Position numbers and translations under genes: made by a program. This document shows positions 60,501-64,000 of a stretch of 64,000 bases of DNA, one piece after another; positions within the stretch are counted from its first letter, which is position 1, and every line of letters begins with the position of its first letter. Origin of the DNA: Symbiodinium natans. Taxonomy: Eukaryota; Sar; Dinophyceae; Suessiales; Symbiodiniaceae. The notes beneath the pieces were generated by a model. It was not told where the DNA came from. It did no database searches and saw nothing but the letters and a program-made list of their open reading frames with translations. The DNA lies in NCBI GenBank assembly GCA_905221605.1, contig CAJNDS010000291.1, positions 343,545 to 407,544 on the forward strand. Direction: 5' to 3'.

Positions 60501-63500
60501 TTTGTTGATCTTCTGGGGGTGCGAGGTTGTGGGGTGTCGGGGGCTTGCAAGCAGAGGATTGCTTGGCGTGTCTTGGTTCCAGATTCCGTGTTTGTTCTGT
60601 GGGCTTGATGAGGCAGAGAAGTCCCCCCATCCTCAGCAATGAAAGCAATGAACCCAAAGCCTAGCAACTGGACATCCTTGATCAAAATTACCAGAAAGGT
60701 TGACCACATAGCCCGTGTGCTTGGGAGCCGTGTGTGACAATCTTTTTCCATCTTCTGCAACATTGCACTGCACGTCGAGGGCTTTCCCTTCCTTGGTTTT
60801 TGAATTTGGGACCTAGCCCCCAGCATCCTTCTCGCTCTCTCTCTCTCTCTTTCCGTCTCTGTCTCCGTCTCTCCGTTGGTTTTGCTCCAGACAAACATGC
60901 TTCTGAAAGTAATATGTCTCTCCGAGTTCTTTGTAGGTCCCGACCTTCGGCTGGCTTCAGATCGTGGGCTTTGCCGGTATCGTGGAGGTGAACGCCGGAC
61001 GCTAAGAATACGAAGAATGCTGAATGAGTACTGCTACAGTGATCCACATGGCAGAACCTCAGGAGTTGAGATGGTCGAGGTTTCAATTCTCAGGCCAAGG
61101 GTTTGTTCAGGATTTCCTTGTCGAGCTAACCAGGATTTGGCCCACAACTTGCCTTCAGGGTTGACTGGTTCCCGAACTGCAATCAAGCCATGTGATCCAT
61201 GTGGACATCTTACCTGGCTCAGCTGCCCCCAGCCATTCTCTGCGCGTGGGACCCGCGGCCGCGTCCTCCGAGGTCTACAACGAGCAAATCGGCGATGAGC
61301 CTGGCAACTACGGCGCCGGCTTTCTGGGTTTGAGGCGCAAAGCGGGGGTAACGGGCATGATTTCCGAACTACAAGAGGCAGTGCAAAACATTCACAGAGG
61401 GCCACACGTAGAGAAGCCAACCGCGTGGTTTTGGGAACGGGCAGCTGTGAAGGTGTTTGAGAGCAGCACCTACTGAGTGAGAGTGCAGCAAGAACATGCC
61501 TCGAATCAGGGGTGGGGGTAGGGTGGGGGCGGCCAAGGGGAGAGTAGTTACGACAGTTACGTGCTGAGTTCGGGCTCGTTCTGCGAGCTGTTTGGCCTCC
61601 TCGCGGCCTTCTTCCTTGCAGTACTCCGGACGTGGTCTAGTTTTGAAGCTGCGCAGCTAGGCACTCCTCTTGTGAGTTCACTCCGTTCACTCCCGCTTGA
61701 AGATGGACAAAATAATGTTTTGCATGGCCCACCACATGCTGAAAAGCCGAGTGCGGGAGAGACCAGTCACGTGAAAGCCTGCCAATATGGGAGAATATGG
61801 GGGGCAGAGGAATGAAGGCGTCCTGGTCAATGATCAATCGTAATCAGTTTTCGTCACTAGTGTAAATTCTAGACATGCGCCTCAGCAACATGACCCCTGA
61901 GCATTGGACCCTCTCATACCCAGCTTTTCACGGCGAGCCACCGCGATTATACCCACCCAAGCTCTAGACTTTCGACCCCAAGCTTGAATCTGCTAAGCCG
62001 CAATGACATGTTGCGAGCCGGCGGCAAGGTCGATTGGCGTCATGAGCACCGGCATCCAGGATCCGCCTGGTTCGGGATTTGATTTACGTGTGGAGTATTG
62101 GGGCTTGGGCGAGTTGTTCCAGACCTGCTTGCTGTGAAAAGTTGATGTGGGGATGTTTTCTTCTAATCTACTTGCGCTCAAAAGCCGAAACCCCAAACGA
62201 TGCAGAGGCTAAAACCCAAGTGTGGCACAATCAAAGCAGTCCTTGAACCTCTAGTCTCCCTTGAATACCATTCAGATTTTCCCGAGACCCTTGATGCTCC
62301 ACACGCTAGGGTTGTTTCTTGTTTCCTCTTTGCTACAGCTTGCACCCTCTACGACTCTACATAAAGCAACGCATATGCATTCTCGCATGTCTAGCCGCTT
62401 GCACTTCGGAGAAGTTGCAGAACAACGCTCTGGGTGTGGAAGTCTGTGTGCCCCGACTCGCGTGCATTCCAGGACCCGGAGGCCCGCAAGAAGAAGCTGA
62501 ACGCTGAGTCTCGCAGCTGCAACGATAGCACGTCAATTGTGGGGGTTCAAGGTTGCCCAGTTGCCCATTCAAATAACGGGTTAATTACGACGCATGTCGG
62601 AGCAGTTCATGGCAGCAACCAGGTCAGTAGGTGGGCAACTGTACAGGAACTTCTCCGGCGTAGGCCCGAAACAGCGTACTCCCCGACAAAGAAGCACTCC
62701 AAAACAAGTCCCCAAGATCAGTCCACAATATGGTCTAGCAATGCACTACATTCCACACACACTATTCCGCCATCCTTTATTGCTTGCATTCCGGTGGGGC
62801 CCCGCCTACCGTGAGCAGGCCTTACGCCTCATTGCCTGGCATCCCATTCGCGTCCTCATTGCGCACATGCATATCATCGTCTCGGCATCCCCTCTGTCGT
62901 CGAAAGTGGGTTCAATCACCGGAGTGGCATCTTAGTTGTCTCAGCACCTGAACTCGCACCAAACCCTGCACTGGAAAATCCAAAAAAGCCCTGCTTGCCT
63001 GCAAGGTTGGCGAACGGCCGCCTTGCAATGATGGCCATCATCGGGATGTTCTTCCAGGTGCCCGGGCATTTGTTGCTGTTCTCACAACTCTTGCCATTAA
63101 CGAGGGCCTCAAACTTTGAACTGGTTTGAACTTGCAAGCCCTGAAACACTCCCTCGATGGGTGGAGGCATGGCGCTGTTGCAGAGCATGTTCTCACCCCT
63201 GATCCGTAGCCTTTGAGCGCACCTTCCGAAACTTGTTGAAAGCTGGGGACTGCCGGCTATGGTAAGTTGAGAGCCGTGGTGAGTGCGGTGAGAAGAACAA
63301 GCCGCAATCCCCAAGCTCCCAGCCACGAATATCAATCTTCGGATGGAATCTTGAAAGCGCCTAGGGCGCCAGAAGGCTTGCCCGACGTGCAGCTGCTAAA
63401 AACCCAACACTTCCACTGCGGCCCATATCGGCCCATGACCTGCAGAGCACTGTGAGGATGGCCTTACGGGCTCGGCCTGGGGCGACTGGGCCAACTACAC

Positions 63501-64000
63501 CGACTCCCCGCTCAGGGCCTTCGAGGATTGGCTGGGAACATGATCATGCTATACTTCGCCCCTACACTTTGCGACTTGCAGAAGCTGTGCAAAAAGATGT
63601 ATAAAGTAGAAAAATGTCCTCAGAAGCCAGCTCCCGAAGACCTTGAAACCCCCTTGACATCCTCTACGTGCTGCACAAGATCCAAATTTCTGGCAGGAGG
63701 AGCTTGGTGTGCAGCCTCCGGTGGGCTTCTGGGCTTCTTGGCAGCTGGAGAGACGCTTTCGGGGAGCGGGAGGAGGGGGCAGAAGTCGAAGGCCTCGAGG
63801 ATCCATACCACATCCTGCAAGACTTTAGGGTTTAGGATTTTCATTCCTTTTATGTCCTGGGGGTTCGGACCCCGCCGCCGACGGGCAATGAACTACAGCA
63901 TGGCGGGGGTGGCAGCTTACATTCCGTGGAAGCATTCAGCACATGCGCCCCTAAGTCCGTAAACTTCCTAAGCCCCAGCCAACCTCGCCCTGAATCGGAT
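19629..64000 (+). CDS. LHC (chlorophyll a-c binding) polyprotein gene, 3' end outside window
   Basis: One precursor made of a plastid-targeting leader and successive LHC modules. In dinoflagellates such polyproteins are imported into the plastid and cut into separate thylakoid antenna proteins binding chlorophylls a and c2 and peridinin (known for the family). Here at least 118 exons (12-82 nt) were traced: leader, modules A to J and the first exon of K. Module sums are multiples of three (81, 175, 179, 191, 185 and five times 169 codons). Between modules the last exon (SPLRAFE or APDFST) leads straight into the next ELGVQPPVGFW or ELGVTPPLGF exon, with no stop, start or new leader. By my reading 66 donors are GC, 37 GT and 15 GA. 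All acceptors are AG, almost always followed by G. An array of separate genes is less likely because no second leader is visible. Confidence 0.85.
21403..26289 (+). CDS. LHC module A (type 1)
   Basis: Exons 21403-21440, 22111-22155, 22435-22484, 22924-22959, 23365-23432, 23557-23588, 23922-23959, 24434-24477, 24760-24783, 24953-25020, 25522-25556, 25798-25832 and a 12-nt exon 26278-26289; 175 codons. Order of motifs: ELGVQPPVGFWDP, GLSRDGDVENFM, helix 1 VELKHGRIAMLATM, GYITPEIAGKFP, GLKFADVPNGLAALSK, helix 2 start GGGWTQIL then YMGWCEVSRGAG, GRPGDFGWY, VLTSADPE, helix 3 LNAELANGRLAMMAIIG, FYQDGLTGSAWG, DWANFTESPLR, AFEQ. Glu and His of ExxHGR and Glu and Asn of ExxNGR, the expected chlorophyll ligands, are intact. 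Eleven of thirteen donors are GC. Module B has the same exon plan. Introns hold a GT microsatellite (about 23215-23244). Confidence 0.85.
23215..23244. repeat. GT microsatellite in module A intron
   Basis: About 15 GT units between exons 22924-22959 and 23365-23432. Confidence 0.9.
26642..31390 (+). CDS. LHC module B (type 1)
   Basis: Exons 26642-26679, 27048-27092, 27273-27322, 28236-28271, 28640-28707, 28994-29025, 29156-29193, 29352-29395, 29936-29959, 30309-30376, 30786-30820 and 31332-31390; 179 codons. Each exon matches module A in length and phase except the last. That exon carries a longer linker, LRAAAPDFST, and replaces the separate AFEQ microexon. Ligand motifs VELKHGR and AELANGR are intact. 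Six donors are GT, four GC and two GA, so donor types are not conserved between A and B at the same positions. Introns share no obvious sequence with those of A, which implies an old duplication. A 10-bp repeat array lies in the last intron. Confidence 0.85.
30925..31037. repeat. Tandem array, period about 10 (GGGGCTCTGG)
   Basis: About eleven copies of GGGGCTCTGG or GGGGCTTTGG in the intron between exons 30786-30820 and 31332-31390 of module B. Confidence 0.85.
31721..36798 (+). CDS. LHC module C (type 2)
   Basis: Exons 31721-31789, 32429-32482, 32712-32766, 33046-33083, 33352-33397, 33736-33758, 34053-34069 (17 nt), 34379-34437, 35673-35713, 35887-35959, 36289-36327 and 36740-36798; 191 codons. 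Motifs in order: ELGVTPPLGFWDPLGLSKF, helix 1 QQFRRRRIVELQHGR, VAMLACLGYITPEYVRFP, CSPSQSLAFTD, IPNGLKGAAAVPLA, helix 2 WLQIVTFVGIIE, VYNLQTIQTDILGDYG, YGAFGIPFGKKIE, helix 3 LNAEINNGRLAMMAIIG, MFFQDGLTGSAWG, DWANYADSPLRATAPDFST. Ligand motifs ELQHGR and EINNGR are present. It differs from A and B in the loops around helix 2. The end of exon 34379 (before GTTCG or one codon earlier) is the least certain boundary. Introns carry telomere-like and 10-bp repeats. Confidence 0.85.
33208..33241. repeat. Telomere-type TTTAGGG repeats in module C intron
   Basis: Three to four tandem TTTAGGG units plus one degenerate unit, between exons 33046-33083 and 33352-33397. Confidence 0.85.
33825..33872. repeat. 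GT microsatellite in module C intron
   Basis: Over 20 GT units between exons 33736-33758 and 34053-34069. Confidence 0.95.
34793..34846. repeat. Tandem array, period 10 (CGCCTCCCAT)
   Basis: Five copies of CGCCTCCCAT or CGCCTCTCAT in the long intron 34438-35672 of module C. The same intron also holds a CT-rich tract at about 35080-35165. Confidence 0.85.
37599..37714. repeat. Interstitial telomere-like array, CCCTGAA and CCCTAAA
   Basis: About sixteen heptamers in the intron between modules C and D. The first run is mostly the variant CCCTGAA (about nine copies); the end reverts to CCCTAAA. The one-base variant spreading as a block shows local tandem expansion. Confidence 0.95.
37785..42679 (+). 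CDS. LHC module D (type 2)
   Basis: Exons 37785-37853, 38480-38533, 38880-38934, 39305-39342, 39568-39613, 39841-39863, 40330-40346 (17 nt), 40821-40876, 41045-41085, 41295-41367, 41917-41955 and 42636-42679; 185 codons. Exon plan is as in module C, with the eighth exon one codon shorter and the last 15 nt shorter (ends SPLRAFE). Key segments: ELGVTPPLGFFDPLGLSKF, QFKRRRIIEIQHGR, VAMLACIGYIVPEYTRFP, SLSFTD, IPNGLKGAAVVPLA, WLQIVTF, VGIIE, VYNLQTVQTDVLGDYGLS, YGAFGLPFGKKIE, LNAELNNGRLAMMAIIG. The junction from C to D is best explained by a GA donor with GAGCT at both intron edges. Introns hold a 10-bp array, a long period-8 array and a CT tract. Confidence 0.85.
40921..41038. repeat. Tandem array, period 10 (CGTGGCATTT)
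   Basis: Twelve copies of CGTGGCATTT (two with ACTT) in intron 40877-41044 of module D. They end seven bases before the acceptor of exon 41045. Confidence 0.95.
41577..41862. repeat. Period-8 array (CACACCCA)n
   Basis: More than 30 copies of ACACCCAC plus a CA tract in intron 41368-41916 of module D. Long open frames over it on the - strand are repeat artefacts. Confidence 0.95.
42462..42518. repeat. CT microsatellite in module D intron
   Basis: About 28 CT units with one TTT interruption, between exons 41917-41955 and 42636-42679. Confidence 0.95.
42923..46371 (+). CDS. LHC module E (type 3, first of five tandem units)
   Basis: Exons 42923-42958, 43117-43141, 43357-43399, 43689-43720, 44303-44335, 44963-45030, 45239-45320, 45473-45527, 45713-45748, 45888-45928 and 46316-46371; 169 codons. 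Motifs: EELGVQPPVGFW, DPVGYTRDG, NADTFKRRRETEIK joined to HGRVAMYATM, YIVPEYFKWPG, LGLKFSDVPNGLAAITK, GAGWAQIVAFAGYYELSV, DYGWKPITSSDPETLKK, LSAEIANGRLAM, AIIGMFFQDGLTG, SAWGDWATYTDSPLRAFE. Helix 1 ligand motif EIKHGR is split across an intron, as is the AMM of helix 3. The differences from F that I checked (exons 3, 6 and 8) are synonymous, while its introns have diverged further, so it is the oldest of the five. Confidence 0.85.
46579..49222 (+). CDS. LHC module F (type 3, tandem unit 2)
   Basis: Exons 46579-46614, 46778-46802, 47253-47295, 47507-47538, 47702-47734, 47928-47995, 48156-48237, 48303-48357, 48586-48621, 48761-48801 and 49167-49222; 169 codons. The encoded protein appears the same as E, G, H and I. 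Introns are nearly identical to those of G for most of the unit. The intron before exon 48761 is short (139 nt), as in E. The third intron begins with a CTCGACTAAG sequence shared only with G. The intron between exons 46778-46802 and 47253-47295 carries a 9-bp CTCGCCTAG repeat. Confidence 0.85.
47081..47113. repeat. 9-bp repeat CTCGCCTAG in type 3 intron (unit F copy)
   Basis: Four or five copies of CTCGCCTAG. Equivalent arrays lie at about 50020-50065 (unit G, longest), 53513-53542 (H) and 56623-56650 (I, shortest class). Copy number differs between otherwise matching units. Confidence 0.8.
49527..52835 (+). CDS. LHC module G (type 3, tandem unit 3)
   Basis: Exons 49527-49562, 49726-49750, 50224-50266, 50479-50510, 50674-50706, 50925-50992, 51153-51234, 51300-51354, 51583-51618, 52381-52421 and 52780-52835; 169 codons. 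Exon order, phases and donors are as in F (GT for exons 1, 2, 6, 7; GC for 3, 4, 5, 8, 9, 10; GA for 11). It has the longest intron before exon 10. There an ATG-started hydrophobic frame MRIFSALLFALLFACLCSYR runs in frame into the exon. The intron before exon 49527 contains a block (about 49315-49457) absent from the other units. Confidence 0.85.
53035..55939 (+). CDS. LHC module H (type 3, tandem unit 4)
   Basis: Exons 53035-53070, 53234-53258, 53697-53739, 53918-53949, 54113-54145, 54364-54431, 54592-54673, 54739-54793, 55018-55053, 55485-55525 and 55884-55939; 169 codons. Most of the unit matches I almost exactly, including a third intron beginning GCGCCTCGGCCAGTTAAAG that resembles E rather than F and G. 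The intron before exon 10 resembles G. This mixture of affinities suggests unequal exchange or gene conversion among units. Confidence 0.85.
56143..58901 (+). CDS. LHC module I (type 3, tandem unit 5)
   Basis: Exons 56143-56178, 56342-56366, 56805-56847, 57026-57057, 57221-57253, 57472-57539, 57700-57781, 57847-57901, 58126-58161, 58489-58529 and 58846-58901; 169 codons. It is nearly identical to H up to about 58190. After that the introns diverge, and the last exon carries synonymous changes (GCA for GCC in AWGDWAT, CCG for CCC). This places the edge of the recently homogenised block near 58.2-58.9 kb. Confidence 0.85.
59225..63525 (+). CDS. LHC module J (type 4), one internal exon not found
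   Basis: Exons 59225-59266 (VQPPVGFWDPLGLS), 59558-59599 (DFNRRREVELKHGR), 60226-60272 (VSMFATIGYILPEYW), 60355-60430 (FPGYLSKYLDIKFADMPNG), 60937-60987 (VPTFGWLQIVGFAGIVE), 61273-61327 (VYNEQIGDEPGNYGAGFL), 62473-62507 (DPEARKKKLNAE), 63006-63057 (LANGRLAMMAIIGMFFQ) and 63457-63525 (DGLTGSAWGDWANYTDSP). These sum to 469 nt, so an exon of length 2 modulo 3 is missing, as expected between GAGFLG and DPEARKKK. The usual ELG before VQPPVGFW and a few residues before DFNRRR are also not seen; they may lie on microexons. Ligand motifs ELKHGR and AELANGR are intact. Loop sequences differ from all other modules. A TC tract lies at about 60830-60856. Confidence 0.75.
63697..64000 (+). CDS. LHC module K, first exon, continues beyond window
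   Basis: Exon 63697-63732 encodes EELGVQPPVGFW with a GC donor. It follows the GA donor at the end of module J in the same phase as the other module junctions. The remaining 268 bases hold a TTTAGGG-like heptamer and no second exon I can support. A GATCCATACC segment after an AG at about 63809 lacks the expected DPxG continuation. Confidence 0.7.

Noticed and set aside
61561-61815. Open frame 61561-61815 as the missing module J exon
   Set aside because: No segment of the right phase with LHC-like sequence was found in it.
63809-63830. Possible second exon of module K starting GATCCATACC
   Set aside because: Only DP matches. The following residues do not fit any DPxG-type exon of the other modules.
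1-64000. Relic dinoflagellate spliced-leader sequence in the genomic DNA (mark of retroposed genes)
   Set aside because: Scanned by eye for the TTTTGGCTCAAG end. Only TTTTGGCTC near 25053 was seen, without the rest, so there is no evidence of retroposition.

Overview
The window looks like nuclear DNA of a peridinin-type dinoflagellate, most likely a Symbiodiniaceae relative. Three things point there. First, a light-harvesting (LHC, chlorophyll a-c binding) polyprotein gene fills the right two thirds. Second, its introns start with GC, GT or GA and end in AG followed by G. Third, every gene signal I can support is on the + strand, and TTTAGGG-type telomere repeats sit inside introns. No bacterial gene organisation, CRISPR array or rRNA is visible, and I recognise no tRNA.

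Layout. 1-5.6 kb is gene-free repeat DNA with foldback elements, a 1.7-1.8 kb local duplication and short tandem arrays. 6.4-15.1 kb holds scattered small exons of an unidentified + strand gene with an acidic C-terminus and a stop at 15108. 15.7-18.4 kb holds weaker candidate exons of one or more further unidentified genes, one with an apparent frameshift. At 19.58 kb a pyrimidine tract and AG precede an ATG at 19629, where the LHC polyprotein begins. The gene runs off the right edge.

The LHC gene. I could trace at least 118 small exons (12-82 nt), about 5.47 kb of coding sequence in 44 kb. They form a leader (81 codons), ten LHC modules (A to J) and the first exon of an eleventh (K). In leader and modules A to I, exon phases join without a break and every module is a whole number of codons. 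In J one internal exon and a few junction residues were not found. No stop or new leader lies between modules, so they should be translated as one precursor and cut apart in the plastid. Modules fall into four kinds: A and B; C and D; E to I (five tandem ~3 kb units, F to I nearly identical even in introns); and J. All complete modules keep the paired chlorophyll-ligand motifs ExxHGR (first helix) and ExxNGR (third helix).

All exon boundaries were placed by eye from reading frame, family resemblance and AG acceptors. No transcript or database search was available.
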